Positions 43,218-52,024 of a DNA stretch of 64,000 nt are shown here, piece by piece. Positions within the stretch are counted from its first letter, which is position 1. Every line of letters starts with the position of its first letter. Origin of the DNA: an uncultured Clostridia bacterium (GTDB lineage: Bacteria > Bacillota > Clostridia > Christensenellales > Borkfalkiaceae); the NCBI GenBank assembly GCA_947624005.1, contig CANQHV010000006.1:24098-88097 (forward strand), in the 5' to 3' direction. The notes below the pieces were generated by a model, which saw only the letters and a program-made list of their open reading frames with translations, made no database searches and was not told the origin of the DNA. The position numbers were made by a program, and so were the translations under genes.

Positions 43218-44438
43218 TCACATTTCCGAGGGCACGGCAAGCGCGCCGTCCTTGCATTGCCCGACGATTTTAACGCTGTACAAACCGCCCTCGGTAAGTT
43301 TGCCTTTTACGAAAGTTTTTATATAGTTGCCCGTGTATCCGCAGGTGTATTCGCCGTCGAAACCCTCGGCTACAATTGACAAGGTCGCGCCCAAATGTCG
43401 GGATATATAACGACTTTCGGCTTTTTTGCCCTCTTCGATAAGCCGCGAAAGCCTTTCTTTTTTGACCTCGGCGGGAAGGTCTTTCAATTTAAACGCCGCC
43501 GTACCCTCGCGCGGAGAATACGCGAACGCGTGAACGCGCGCAAAGCCCGCCTCTTCTATTATCGAAAGACTTTGCGAAAAATCTTCTTCCGTTTCGGTGG
43601 GAAAGCCCGCTATTATATCGGTAGTTATCGCCGCGTCGGGGAAAACCGAGTATATATCTTTACATTTTTGCAAAAATTCGTCGCGGGTATAATGCCTTGC
43701 CATACTTTTCAGAACCGCGGTGCTTCCGCTTTGGAGCGACAGGTGGAACTGCGGCGCGAAGTCGTAAAGCCCGCCCGCCGCGCGCAGAAAACCGTCGCTT
43801 ATAACCCCGCATTCGAGCGAGCCGAGGCGTATTCTTTTTTTAACGCCCGAAAGCGCGCGCAAAAGCCCTTCAAGCCCCTCTCCGCGCTTGTCGAACGCAG
43901 AAAGGTTTATGCCCGTCAGCACAACCTCGTATGCGCCGCAATTTTCGATTTCCGCCAATATATCCTGCGTTTTCCGCGAAACTTCTCTGCCGCGCAAATA
44001 GGGAATTATACAGTACGAACAGAAGTTGTCGCACCCGTCCTGAACCTTTATAAAGGCGCGGGTTTTGGTGCGTTTGGGGTACACGACCCGCCCGCAGGGG
44101 ATTGAAAATTCCCGCGCCGCCGCCTGCAACGCCTCCCGTTTGTCGCGCGCGCCGAAAACGCCCGTCGCACCGCATTTTGAAAACTGCGCGGCGTTCTTTT
44201 CGGAAGCGCAGCCGCAGACGAAAATTTTCGCATTCGGATTGTATTTTTTTGCGCGCGCCACAAGCTGGCGGCTCTTTTTTTCCGCCTCGCGCGTGACGGC
44301 GCAGGTATTCAGAATATACAAATCGGCATAGCCGAGCTTGTCCGACACTTCGTACCCCGCCTCTTCGAGCGAAGCCATAAGCCCCGACGATTCCACTTCG
44401 TTTACTTTACAGCCGAGGGTAAACACCACCGCTTTCAT
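43218..44438 (-). CDS. mtaB: tRNA (t6A37-C2)-methylthiotransferase MtaB
   Basis: MtaB adds a methylthio group to t6A37, giving ms2t6A, in tRNAs reading ANN codons. The 406-residue protein has the MTTase N-domain (FTLGCKVNEVESSGL, NTCAVT, CGCASE cysteines), the radical SAM motif CDNFCSYC (Cx3Cx2C) and a C-terminal TRAM domain. The N-terminal GCKVN pattern separates MtaB from MiaB (GCQMN). It overlaps rsmE by an ATGA. The order prmA-rsmE-mtaB is a classical Firmicutes block. Confidence 0.95.
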   Translation of the reverse strand: MKAVVFTLGCKVNEVESSGLMASLEEAGYEVSDKLGYADLYILNTCAVTREAEKKSRQLVARAKKYNPNAKIFVCGCASEKNAAQFSKCGATGVFGARDKREALQAAAREFSIPCGRVVYPKRTKTRAFIKVQDGCDNFCSYCIIPYLRGREVSRKTQDILAEIENCGAYEVVLTGINLSAFDKRGEGLEGLLRALSGVKKRIRLGSLECGVISDGFLRAAGGLYDFAPQFHLSLQSGSTAVLKSMARHYTRDEFLQKCKDIYSVFPDAAITTDIIAGFPTETEEDFSQSLSIIEEAGFARVHAFAYSPREGTAAFKLKDLPAEVKKERLSRLIEEGKKAESRYISRHLGATLSIVAEGFDGEYTCGYTGNYIKTFVKGKLTEGGLYSVKIVGQCKDGALAVPSEM

Positions 44439-45163
44439 TTAAGTTCCCCCAGAAAAAAGGCGGCAATCGAAAGCGCGGCTATAGCCGCCGTTTCGGCGCG
44501 CAGTATTCGCTTGCCGAGGGTAAGCCCCTTGAACCCGCGCCTTTTCGCGCTTTCGAACTCCTCTTCGGAAAATCCGCCCTCGCTCCCCACGACTATTGCG
44601 ACGGAACCCTCGATTTTCGACGGGTCTTCGTCCGAAGCCGAGGCGAACTCGCAGGCGAAAAGTTTATGTTTACAGTCCTTTGCGTAATCGAGCGCGTCGT
44701 CGAGGGCGTCGAAATACGTTATCTCTGGCGCGCGCGAACGCAGGCACTGTTTTGCCGCTTCGCGGGCGACTTTTTTAAGGCGGTCGAGCTTGTTGGCGTT
44801 CATATACGCCGAGCAGTAGCGCGAGGAAAAAACAGCTATTTCGCTTACGCCCAGCTCGGTGGCTTTCTGCACGACGAGTTCGGTTTTGTCGCCCTTCAAC
44901 GCGCCGCATAAAAGGCAGATTCTGCTTGTCGGCTCGCGCGAACCCGCTTCCGCGCGAATAATATGCGCAAGCAGAGAATTTTTGCGGACTTCCGCGATAA
45001 TCGCGGTATATTCGCCGCCCTTTCCGTCTAAAAGCACGACTTCGTCGCCCGCCGCGACCCTTAAAACGGTTTTGGCGTGCGAAAATTCCTCGCCCGTGAT
45101 TTCGGCTTCGGTCGATGAGGGAAAGTCTATGTTTTCACAGAAAAAACGGCGGGGAGTACTCAT
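44435..45163 (-). CDS. rsmE: 16S rRNA (uracil-1498-N3)-methyltransferase RsmE
   Basis: RsmE methylates U1498 of 16S rRNA. The 242-residue protein has an N-terminal PUA-like domain (FFCENIDF, EEFSHAKTVLRVAAGDEVVL) and a SPOUT knot (LLCGALKGDKTELVVQKATELG, VGSEGGFSEEEFE, LTLGKRILRAETA). Length is typical. Starts within the prmA stop (ATGA overlap) and ends overlapping mtaB. Confidence 0.96.
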   Translation of the reverse strand: MSTPRRFFCENIDFPSSTEAEITGEEFSHAKTVLRVAAGDEVVLLDGKGGEYTAIIAEVRKNSLLAHIIRAEAGSREPTSRICLLCGALKGDKTELVVQKATELGVSEIAVFSSRYCSAYMNANKLDRLKKVAREAAKQCLRSRAPEITYFDALDDALDYAKDCKHKLFACEFASASDEDPSKIEGSVAIVVGSEGGFSEEEFESAKRRGFKGLTLGKRILRAETAAIAALSIAAFFLGELK

Positions 45164-46098
45164 AATTCAAACGACAGGGCGAACCACTCGCCCTCGCGGA
45201 GTTTATCTTTGAGTTTAAGGTTCTGCGCGCCGAACGCCGACAGAACTTTGTCGAGGCGGCTTTCGATTATGCCGCTTAAAATAAGCACGCCGCCCTCTTT
45301 CAGATTTTTGGGAATCGACGGCGCAAGACCGCACAGAATTTCGGCGGTAATGTTTGCAAGCATTATATCGCCCTTTACCGAAGCGTCGTCAAGGAGATTC
45401 GAGTGCGCCACCTCCACTCTTTCCGAAACGCCGTTTATTTCGGCGTTATGCTTCGCGCTTTCGACGGCGAGGTAGTCGATATCGGTGAGATATGCGAACT
45501 TCGCGCCCGATTTTACGGCGGATATGCCTAAAATACCGCTCCCGCAACCCACGTCTATGCACACGCTGTCGGGCGTTACATATTTTTGAAGAAGTTTTAC
45601 GCACATTGCGGTGGTTTCGTGTTCGCCCGTGCCGAACGCCATATTGTTGTCGAGCTTGACAATCTTTTCGCCGTCGGCGGGAGTATAATCTATCCATTCG
45701 GGGCAGACGACTATATTGCCGAGCTTTATCGGTCTGAAATGGCGTTTCCAGATATCAATCCAATCGTCGCCCTCGACCTCGCGGCGGGAGGTTTCGAGAG
45801 TGCCGAAGTTTATGCTCCCCTGCGAATTTTTTACCGCCTCGTCTATATCGGCGCGGATAAGCGGCAGGATTTTTTGCGTTTCGTCAACGGGAATAAACGC
45901 CTTTATAAGCGCCTCGCCCGTATCGCGCAGAACGTCGTCGTCTATGTAATCCCAATAGACTTTGCCGCCGTTTTGCAGGGCGACGACGTCCTTTACGTCC
46001 GAAATCGCCACGCCGTAGTTGGTGTAACGCCATAATATGTCGGCGATAATCTCGCTTGCCTCGCTTGCGGAGTGTATTGTCAGTTCGGTAAATTTCAT
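45160..46098 (-). CDS. prmA: Ribosomal protein L11 methyltransferase
   Basis: PrmA trimethylates lysines of ribosomal protein L11. The 312-residue protein has the N-terminal substrate-recognition domain (about 1-110), the linker helix and the SAM domain with CIDVGCGSGILGISA and NMAFGTGEHETT before it. Start at 46098, MKFTELTI; a longer frame from 46143 overlaps the promoter. The ATG is 6 nt after a TACAAT -10 with no ribosome site, so it appears leaderless. First gene of the prmA-rsmE-mtaB-prsW-hit-epimerase operon. In related bacteria this block follows dnaJ; here dnaJ is 14 kb away. Confidence 0.95.
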   Translation of the reverse strand: MKFTELTIHSASEASEIIADILWRYTNYGVAISDVKDVVALQNGGKVYWDYIDDDVLRDTGEALIKAFIPVDETQKILPLIRADIDEAVKNSQGSINFGTLETSRREVEGDDWIDIWKRHFRPIKLGNIVVCPEWIDYTPADGEKIVKLDNNMAFGTGEHETTAMCVKLLQKYVTPDSVCIDVGCGSGILGISAVKSGAKFAYLTDIDYLAVESAKHNAEINGVSERVEVAHSNLLDDASVKGDIMLANITAEILCGLAPSIPKNLKEGGVLILSGIIESRLDKVLSAFGAQNLKLKDKLREGEWFALSFEL

Positions 46099-46104
46099 AA
46101 AAAT

Positions 46105-46133
46105 ATTGTAACATTTATACGCCGTGCGCGCAA
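46105..46133 (-). promoter_or_regulatory. Promoter of the prmA operon; leaderless geometry
   Basis: Minus strand TTGCGC (46128-46133), 17 nt, TACAAT (46105-46110), 6 nt to the ATG at 46098. Confidence 0.6.
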
Positions 46134-46163
46134 GCGTTTGCAAAAGTTTTACTGCGCAAAATT

Positions 46164-46193
46164 ACGGCGGGCGCAATTTATTGCGCCCGCCGT
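46164..46193 (-). terminator. Hairpin after the flavoprotein gene
   Basis: 13-bp stem ACGGCGGGCGCAA, loop of 4; on the minus strand followed by AATTTTGC. It separates the flavoprotein gene from prmA. Confidence 0.7.
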
Positions 46194-46217
46194 TCCCGCC
46201 GCCGTCAAATTTTGCGG

Positions 46218-47069
46218 TTATTTAACGCCGTCGATATACTCCGCGGCGGAATGGGCGGCGACATTGCCCTCGCCCACCGCTTTTGCGTACTGATAGGGCG
46301 CGCCCGTGCAGTCGCCCGCGGCAAAAACGCCCGCAAGGTTAGTTGCGCATTTTCTGTCTGCGATAATGCGCCCGCCTTCCGTTTCTATGCCCTTTACAAG
46401 CGTTGCGGGCGCAACCGAGGCGCGCAGCACGAAAAACCCGTCAGCGGAAACCGAGGTTGACGACGTCTTTAACGTTTCGGCGCGCAGTCCGCCCGAAATT
46501 TCAAGCGGTTTTCCGTCTACAAAACGCGCGTTTTGCGCAGATATATTGCAATTTTTGTACATAGGCAGGACGTAAACGGCGTGCGCGAGCGAACACAGAT
46601 ACTCCGCCTCGCGCTCGAACTTTTTATCGTATATAACGGCGCATATGGTCTTGCCCTTATATAAAAACCCGTCGCATACGGCGCAGTACGAAACGCCTCT
46701 GCCCAAAAATTCACTTTCGCCTTTAAGGGGCTTTGACGTAACTACGCCCGTGCATAAAATTACCGTCCGGGTATCGTAACTTTCGTCGCCGACAAGAACG
46801 GAATACTTGCCCACCGTGTCGAAAACGCCCGTCGCGACGCCGTCGGTAAGACGCGCGCCCATACTTTCGGCGTGATTTTTAAGCGCCCAGCACAGCTGTT
46901 CGCCCGTGACGTCGGGAAGCCCGGGGTAATTTTTTATAAGCTCGGCGCGCGCCGCCTTTAAGGAAGTCGGCTCGGAGGCGACCCAAAGAAAATTCTTACC
47001 CAAAAGTTTAAGATTTATAGCGGCGGAAATCCCCGCGGGTCCCGCGCCTATTATAACTGCGTCGTACAT
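46218..47069 (-). CDS. Thioredoxin-reductase-like flavoprotein lacking the NADPH-binding motif
   Basis: A 283-residue FAD protein of the TrxB family. FAD motif GAGPAGISAAINL is at residues 8-20, the redox disulfide CAVCDG is at about 130, and the C-terminal FAD motif is GVFAAGDCTGAPYQYAKAVGEG. The NADPH domain is shortened: the Gly-rich GGGNSA motif of TrxB is replaced by ICAVIYDKKFEREAEYL, and the HRRxxxR motif is missing. Clostridial ferredoxin-dependent flavin thioredoxin reductase (FFTR) shows these losses, so this may take electrons from ferredoxin or act on another donor (inference). GAGG, 5 nt before the start. No thioredoxin gene is adjacent. Confidence 0.82.
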   Translation of the reverse strand: MYDAVIIGAGPAGISAAINLKLLGKNFLWVASEPTSLKAARAELIKNYPGLPDVTGEQLCWALKNHAESMGARLTDGVATGVFDTVGKYSVLVGDESYDTRTVILCTGVVTSKPLKGESEFLGRGVSYCAVCDGFLYKGKTICAVIYDKKFEREAEYLCSLAHAVYVLPMYKNCNISAQNARFVDGKPLEISGGLRAETLKTSSTSVSADGFFVLRASVAPATLVKGIETEGGRIIADRKCATNLAGVFAAGDCTGAPYQYAKAVGEGNVAAHSAAEYIDGVK

Positions 47070-47113
47070 ATTTTCCTCTATCGGAATTATCGCCGTAATG
47101 CGGTATATTTAAA

Positions 47114-47143
47114 CGCCCCGCGCGGCGACTGCCGCGCGGGGCG
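47114..47143 (-). terminator. Terminator of the hydrogenase gene
   Basis: 13-bp stem CGCCCCGCGCGGC, loop GACT, followed on the minus strand by TTTAAATA. It shares its core with the terminator at 40479. Confidence 0.75.
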
Positions 47144-47148
47144 AACGG

Positions 47149-48663
47149 TTAATCCATTTTCGTCAGCATTTCGGCGAGGTCTTCCATCTCTTTCGGCGGA
47201 ATTTTCGTCTGGCTCGAATTTACCATCTGGTCCACGGCTGTTTTCGCCTTTTCGGGCGGGATTATGGTGCCTACGCCCGCGACGCAACCGCCGGGGCAAC
47301 CCATACCCTCTATCATATACCCGTTAAGTTTGCCGCTCTTTGCAAGCAACAGCATTTTGCGGCAGTCGGCAAGCCCTTCGGCGTGCTGTATTTTGACTTC
47401 CGTGCCGGGGTAAAATTCGTTTATGCAGTTTTCGATTGCCTTCGAAACGCCGCCCGAGCAGGCATATCCCCTGCCCGCGCCCGTCGCCTCGAAATTTACG
47501 GGCAGTTCTTCAAGCTCTTCGAGTTTTAAATTCTTCGCGTCGAACATACCCGCAAGCTCTTCGAAAGTTATTACGAAATCGACGTGACTTCTGACGGTCG
47601 TTCTGCTCGCCTCCAATTTTTTGGCGGCGCAGGGACCTATAAACACTACACGCGCGTCGGGGCGTTTTGACTTTATCGAACGCGCCGTCGCGACCATAGG
47701 CGTAAGCTCGCGCGAAACCTCGCTTGCAAGGTCCGGGAAGTAGTTTTTTATAAGCACCGCCCACGCGGGGCAGCAGCTTGTGAAAAGGAAAGGCAGATTG
47801 CCCGTCGCGACTTCGCTCGCGTAGTGATGAGCTTCGGCGACCGCCCCCACGTCCGCGCCGACAGCCACCTCGTACACGTCCTTGAACCCGAGCGCAAGTA
47901 GCGCCGACTTCATTTTGCCGGGCGTGACGTTCGCGCCGAACTGCCCCACTATCGCGGGAGCGACGGCGGCGACGACCTCGTCGCCCTGCTTTATCGCCTG
48001 TATAAGCTGGAATATCTGCGATTTATCGGCTATCGCGCCGAAAGGACAGGACGACATACACTGTCCGCACGCCACGCATTTATCGGTGTCGATATGCGCC
48101 CTGCCGTACTCGTCGGAAGAGATTGCGTTTACGCCGCACGCCGCCGCGCAGGGGCGTTTGTGGTGCGCAATCGCGTCGTAAGGGCAGGCGGCTTTGCATT
48201 TGCCGCACCTTACGCATTTTTCGCGGTCGATAAACGACTTGCCGTTGACTATCGAAACAGCGCCTTTCGGACACGCCTTTATGCAGGAGTGCGCCACGCA
48301 GTTGCGGCATTGGTCGGTCACGACATACTCGTTGTCGGGACACTTGTCGCACGCGGAGGGTATAACCTGCATAAGGGGCGGTTCGTAATATTTGTCGGCG
48401 ATTGTGGTGCGGTCTACGCCGTCGGTTATGTGTACGGGTTTGTTCGCGGGGCGGAGCGAAAGCCCCAACGCAAGGCGGACGCGTTCCGAGGCTATCTGCC
48501 TTTCGCGGTAGATGGACTCGCGGTAGCGCGGTTCCTCGCTGGGGGTTATAAGGTAGGGTATCGCCTCGATATCGTTGGCGACGTTATCGCTTTCGTACGC
48601 GACCCGCGCGATTTCGGTAAAAATTTTGCGCCTCAATTCGGTTACGACGCTTTGACTTTTCAT
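47149..48663 (-). CDS. [FeFe] hydrogenase, monomeric group B-like
   Basis: A 504-residue iron-sulfur protein. The N-terminus (1-100) is unassigned. A cysteine-rich region follows with CDKCPDNEYVVTDQCRNC, then CIKACP, CVRCGKCKAACP and CVACGQCMSSCPFG, enough for three or four [4Fe-4S] clusters. The H-cluster domain carries L1 TSCCPAW, L2 GPCAAKKLE and L3 EGMGCPGGCVAG, so the metal site is complete. The TSCCPAWAVLIK and PCAAKK variants fit group B, common in fermenting Clostridia and Bacteroidetes, which is thought to turn over ferredoxin. HydEFG maturases are not in the window. Strong promoter at 48693-48721. Confidence 0.92.
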   Translation of the reverse strand: MKSQSVVTELRRKIFTEIARVAYESDNVANDIEAIPYLITPSEEPRYRESIYRERQIASERVRLALGLSLRPANKPVHITDGVDRTTIADKYYEPPLMQVIPSACDKCPDNEYVVTDQCRNCVAHSCIKACPKGAVSIVNGKSFIDREKCVRCGKCKAACPYDAIAHHKRPCAAACGVNAISSDEYGRAHIDTDKCVACGQCMSSCPFGAIADKSQIFQLIQAIKQGDEVVAAVAPAIVGQFGANVTPGKMKSALLALGFKDVYEVAVGADVGAVAEAHHYASEVATGNLPFLFTSCCPAWAVLIKNYFPDLASEVSRELTPMVATARSIKSKRPDARVVFIGPCAAKKLEASRTTVRSHVDFVITFEELAGMFDAKNLKLEELEELPVNFEATGAGRGYACSGGVSKAIENCINEFYPGTEVKIQHAEGLADCRKMLLLAKSGKLNGYMIEGMGCPGGCVAGVGTIIPPEKAKTAVDQMVNSSQTKIPPKEMEDLAEMLTKMD

Positions 48664-48692
48664 AGTGCTCTCCCTTAATCGTTCTGTAAGAT

Positions 48693-48721
48693 ATTATACC
48701 ACAGCCGCGCGCCCATTTCAA
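48693..48721 (-). promoter_or_regulatory. Promoter of the hydrogenase gene
   Basis: Minus strand TTGAAA (48716-48721), 17 nt, TATAAT (48693-48698) with TGTGG before it; GGGAG precedes the start codon. Confidence 0.8.
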
Positions 48722-48760
48722 TAGGAAAAAGATAAAATTTAATCTTTTCCGAAGTAAATT

Positions 48761-48799
48761 CGGGGCGGCTTGCGCGTATTTTACGCGCAAGCCGCCCCG
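48761..48799. terminator. Hairpin downstream of the SSB-like gene
   Basis: 16-bp perfect stem CGGGGCGGCTTGCGCG with a 7-nt loop. T-runs flank it at a short distance on both strands. Confidence 0.7.
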
Positions 48800-48821
48800 C
48801 AAATTATTTTTTAAAGGTCGG

Positions 48822-49517
48822 TTACAGATTGAAATCGTTTTGCTCGGCGGCGCGGAGCGACGAATACAGGTCGAACTCCTCGTCTATGTCGAATTCCGAA
48901 TCGTCGTCGAAAGCGGCGAGTTTGGAAATGGACACCTCGTACGCGGTCATCGTGACGAAACTTTCGTCGGGCTGTTTTTTCTGGTATTCGCGGCTTTGTA
49001 TTCTGCCAGAAAGCGCGACTCTGTCGCCTACGGACAGCCCGCGCACAAACCGCGCGTTCCTGCCCCACGCGATTGCGGGGATATAGTCCGACTTGTTGTA
49101 ACTGCGGTTTACGGCAATCAGAAGGTCGGCGATTTCGCGGTTGAAAGGGGTCGTGCGGTAGACGGGCGGCTTGCAGATATACCCCGAAAGCACTATGGAA
49201 TTGGGGTTTTTGCTTGTCTGTTCGGGCAGAAGTTCGCGCACGAACACGGTAAGCATAAGGCGGGATTTGCCGCCCTCGAGTTTGTTATAGCTTCGGAACT
49301 GTCCGAGCGCGCTCAATTTCGCGCCGGGCTTCATATCGTCTGTCATAATGCGCTCGGAAACGGTGACGGGCAGAAGGTCGGGCTGTCCCGAAAGGCGCAT
49401 TACCTTTACGGTGAATTCGTAAAAGCCCTCGCCGTAGACCTCGTGCGAGAATTTCGCCTCGGACGCTATTTCGCCCGAAATGTAAACTTTGTTGTTTTTT
49501 TCCGTATTGTAATTCAT
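48822..49517 (-). CDS. Single-stranded DNA-binding protein-like, two OB folds
   Basis: A 231-residue protein with two SSB-type OB folds in tandem: residues about 9-100 (KVYISGEIASEAKFSHEVYGEGFYEF, LGQFRSYN) and about 106-195 (NSIVLSGYICKPPVYRTTPFNREIADLLIAVNR, YIPAIAWGRNARFVRGLSVGDRVALSGRIQSREYQ). The second is nearest to canonical SSB. The tail ends EEFDLYSSLRAAEQNDFNL, acidic with an aromatic residue but not the DDDIPF tip, so partner binding may differ. This two-domain form is common in Clostridia beside a conventional ssb. It lies 40 nt after pdaB and may be co-transcribed. Confidence 0.85.
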   Translation of the reverse strand: MNYNTEKNNKVYISGEIASEAKFSHEVYGEGFYEFTVKVMRLSGQPDLLPVTVSERIMTDDMKPGAKLSALGQFRSYNKLEGGKSRLMLTVFVRELLPEQTSKNPNSIVLSGYICKPPVYRTTPFNREIADLLIAVNRSYNKSDYIPAIAWGRNARFVRGLSVGDRVALSGRIQSREYQKKQPDESFVTMTAYEVSISKLAAFDDDSEFDIDEEFDLYSSLRAAEQNDFNL

Positions 49518-49557
49518 ATATGCCTCCTTAATTGTTTTTCGCGTTGAAATTGCGGCT

Positions 49558-50325
49558 TTACGCCGCGGGCTGTTGGCGACCCGTTGCGTCGATTGTGTAG
49601 TTTTCCCTGTATATAAGTTCGGACACGGGTACGAACGTATAGCCCTGTTTTTTAAGCGTATTTAAAATTACGGGCACCGCTTCGGCGGTGTGCAAGCCGT
49701 TGTTGTGCATTAAAATAATGCTTCCGCTTTTTACGCCGTTGACGACCCGTGCGGCGATATCCGACGCCGAAAGATTTTTCCAATCGAGGCTGTCTACGTC
49801 CCACTGCACGGTGTAAAAGCCGAGTTCCGAGGCGGTCGAAATAAGCTCGTCGTCATAGTCGCCGTAGGGCGCGCGGAAGAGTTCGACTTTCTGCCCCGTG
49901 ATTTTTTCGATTGCCTGCGAGGACGACAGAAGTTCCTTTTTTATCTCTTCGGCGTTTTGTTTGGACATATAGGAATGGGTAGCCGAATGAGTGCCTATCT
50001 CGCAGCCCGAATCTATAATTTTTTTGGCGTACTCGGGGTATTTTTCCACCCAGAACTGAACGGTGAAGAACGTGGCGCGCACTTCGTTTTCTTTAAGCGA
50101 ATTTAAAATTTCGTCGGTGTACTCCACGCCCCATGCGCAGTCGAAAGTCACCGAAATGAGTTTATCGTCGCGCCCCACCGAATAAATAGGCACAAGGCGG
50201 GACGACGTTGCGCCCGTATATACGGCGTACGCGCCCGTGAAGCGCGCCGAAAGCGCGAGCACCGTTATTACGGCGACAGCCAGCAAAAACGTAACCACAC
50301 TTTTGAGTTTTACAGCCACAGCCAC
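49558..50325 (-). CDS. pdaB: Polysaccharide deacetylase, PdaB-like (sporulation)
   Basis: A 255-residue protein with an N-terminal membrane anchor (residues 10-27) and an NodB deacetylase domain: ISVTFDCAWGVEYT (metal Asp; the usual second Asp is replaced, as in PdaB), EIGTHSATHSYM (metal His pair), LFRAPYGDYD and ILMHNNG. PdaB is needed to keep spores stable after germination layers form; here it lies next to the sigE-sigG cluster, which supports a sporulation role. Start is a GTG at 50325, chosen because GGGGG lies 7 nt upstream and no ATG is near. Confidence 0.87.
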   Translation of the reverse strand: MAVAVKLKSVVTFLLAVAVITVLALSARFTGAYAVYTGATSSRLVPIYSVGRDDKLISVTFDCAWGVEYTDEILNSLKENEVRATFFTVQFWVEKYPEYAKKIIDSGCEIGTHSATHSYMSKQNAEEIKKELLSSSQAIEKITGQKVELFRAPYGDYDDELISTASELGFYTVQWDVDSLDWKNLSASDIAARVVNGVKSGSIILMHNNGLHTAEAVPVILNTLKKQGYTFVPVSELIYRENYTIDATGRQQPAA

Positions 50326-50464
50326 TTTTCTTCCCCCATAATATCAGTCCGATTCGCGAAAAATTTAGTAAAGAATAGCCGAAAATTTCGCATTTTGTCG
50401 CATTTGACGGGCGCGGGATTTCCACGCCTACTTATACTTATTTCGGCGGTTTGAAAATTATGAT

Positions 50465-50492
50465 AAAAAAGCCCCGCGCATTTGCGCGGGGC
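50465..50492 (-). terminator. Terminator of sigG
   Basis: 10-bp stem GCCCCGCGCA/TGCGCGGGGC, then TTTTTTATC on the minus strand. Confidence 0.88.
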
Positions 50493-50508
50493 GTAAAGTT
50501 ATTTTATT

Positions 50509-51279
50509 TTAAGAAATGCACGCGCGTATCTGCTTTAAAGCCGTTTTTTCGAGGCGGCTTACCTGCGCCTGCGATATACCGACTTCCGAAGAAATTTCGG
50601 TCTGGGTTTTGCCCTCGAAGTATCTTAAAAACAGAATCCTTTTTTCGCGGCGGTCGAGGCGGGATATCGCCTCGTACAAGGCGGCTTTTTCCGTCCATAC
50701 CTCGTCGTTGTTTTTTTCGTCGAAAATCTGGTCCATCAATAAAAGCGTGTCGCCAGACTTGTTGTAAACGGGTTCGTACAAGCTTACGGGGTCGGATATG
50801 GCGTCGAGCGCGTAGGCAACTTCCGACACGGCTATCTGCATTTCGGAAGCGATTTTATCGTAAGTCACTTCCTCGTCCGCCTCTTCAAGCTTTTCGCGCA
50901 CTTTGAGTATTCTGTACGCAGTGTCGCGTATCGAGCGCGAAACCCTTAACGAATTACCGTCGCGCAAGTACCTTTTTATCTCGCCGAGAATCATCGGCAC
51001 GGCGTACGTCGAAAATTTTACGCCCACCGAAAGGTCGAAGTTGTCAATCGCCTTTATAAGCCCCACGCAACCCGCCTGAAACACGTCGTCCGCGTTTGCG
51101 TTTTTTGCCCAGAATCTTCTGACAAGCGACAGAACAAGCCGCATATTGCCCACGACGAATTTATCGCGCGCCGCCGCGTCGCCCGCTTTAAGCCTTTTCA
51201 TAAGTTCGTCCTGTTCGGCCGCCGAAAGCAGGGGAAGCCCGGACGTATCCACGCCGCAGATTACAACTTTTTGCAACAT
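50509..51279 (-). CDS. sigG: RNA polymerase sporulation sigma factor SigG
   Basis: SigG drives late forespore transcription. The 256-residue protein has the SigG-specific N-terminus (VVICGVDTSGLPLLS, the segment bound by SpoIIAB and CsfB in Bacillus), region 2 (GNMRLVLSLVRRFWAKNANADDVFQAGCVGLIKAIDNFD), region 3 and the region 4 HTH (EISSEVGISQAQVSRLEKTALKQ). GAGGTG precedes the start. It follows sigE by 49 nt, the standard spoIIGA-sigE-sigG order. Confidence 0.96.
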   Translation of the reverse strand: MLQKVVICGVDTSGLPLLSAAEQDELMKRLKAGDAAARDKFVVGNMRLVLSLVRRFWAKNANADDVFQAGCVGLIKAIDNFDLSVGVKFSTYAVPMILGEIKRYLRDGNSLRVSRSIRDTAYRILKVREKLEEADEEVTYDKIASEMQIAVSEVAYALDAISDPVSLYEPVYNKSGDTLLLMDQIFDEKNNDEVWTEKAALYEAISRLDRREKRILFLRYFEGKTQTEISSEVGISQAQVSRLEKTALKQIRACIS

Positions 51280-51328
51280 ATATCACCTCTTTTTTATATG
51301 TACAAAAAATCGTGCGGCGAAAGTCGGT

Positions 51329-52024
51329 TCAGATTTGTTTGGATATGTCCTTTCTTAATTTGGAAATTATCTTTTTTTCGAGTCGGGATATGTAGCTTTG
51401 CGAAATACCGAGGGTATCGGCGACGTCCTTTTGGGTCATACTTTCGCCGCCGTCAAGCCCGAAGCGCATAACCATTATCTTCTGTTCGCGGCGGGAAAGC
51501 TTTGAAAGCGACGATTTTAAAAGTTCGCGCTCGACCCCGCCCTCTATGTCGGAATATACCGCGTCCGCGTCCGTTCCGACGACGTCCGACAGAAGCAGTT
51601 CGTTGCCCTCCCAATCGGTGTTTAAGGGTTCGTCGAAGCTTACCTCCTGTTTAAGGCGCGAAATGCGCCGAAGATACATTAAAATTTCGTTTTCTATACA
51701 CCGCGAGGCGTAGGTGGCAAGCTTTATGTTTTTGTCGGACTTGAACGAATTAATGGCTTTTATAAGCCCTATCGTGCCGACGGAAACAAGGTCGTCGCCG
51801 TCCACCCCCGCGCCCTCGAATTTTTTGGCTATGTACACGACAAGCCGCAGGTTATGCTCGACGAGTTCGGCGCGGGCGCGCTCGTCGCCGCCCTCCATAA
51901 GCGAAATTCTGTCGCTTTCCTCCTCCTGCGAAAGGGGAAGAGGCAACGCCTCGGTGCCGCAGATATAGTCAAGCGTGTTTTTGCCGAATATCAGCGATAA
52001 AAGGTGCTTTATTTTGTCAAACAT
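51329..52024 (-). CDS. sigE: RNA polymerase sporulation sigma factor SigE (pro-form)
   Basis: SigE controls early mother-cell transcription. The 231-residue protein starts with a pro-sequence (about 1-27, containing [25 protein letters not shown]) that SpoIIGA removes, then region 2 ([41 protein letters not shown]) and the region 4 HTH ([20 protein letters not shown]). It begins directly after the spoIIGA stop (52025), so synthesis is coupled to its protease. Confidence 0.96.
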   Translation of the reverse strand: MFDKIKHLLSLIFGKNTLDYICGTEALPLPLSQEEESDRISLMEGGDERARAELVEHNLRLVVYIAKKFEGAGVDGDDLVSVGTIGLIKAINSFKSDKNIKLATYASRCIENEILMYLRRISRLKQEVSFDEPLNTDWEGNELLLSDVVGTDADAVYSDIEGGVERELLKSSLSKLSRREQKIMVMRFGLDGGESMTQKDVADTLGISQSYISRLEKKIISKLRKDISKQI

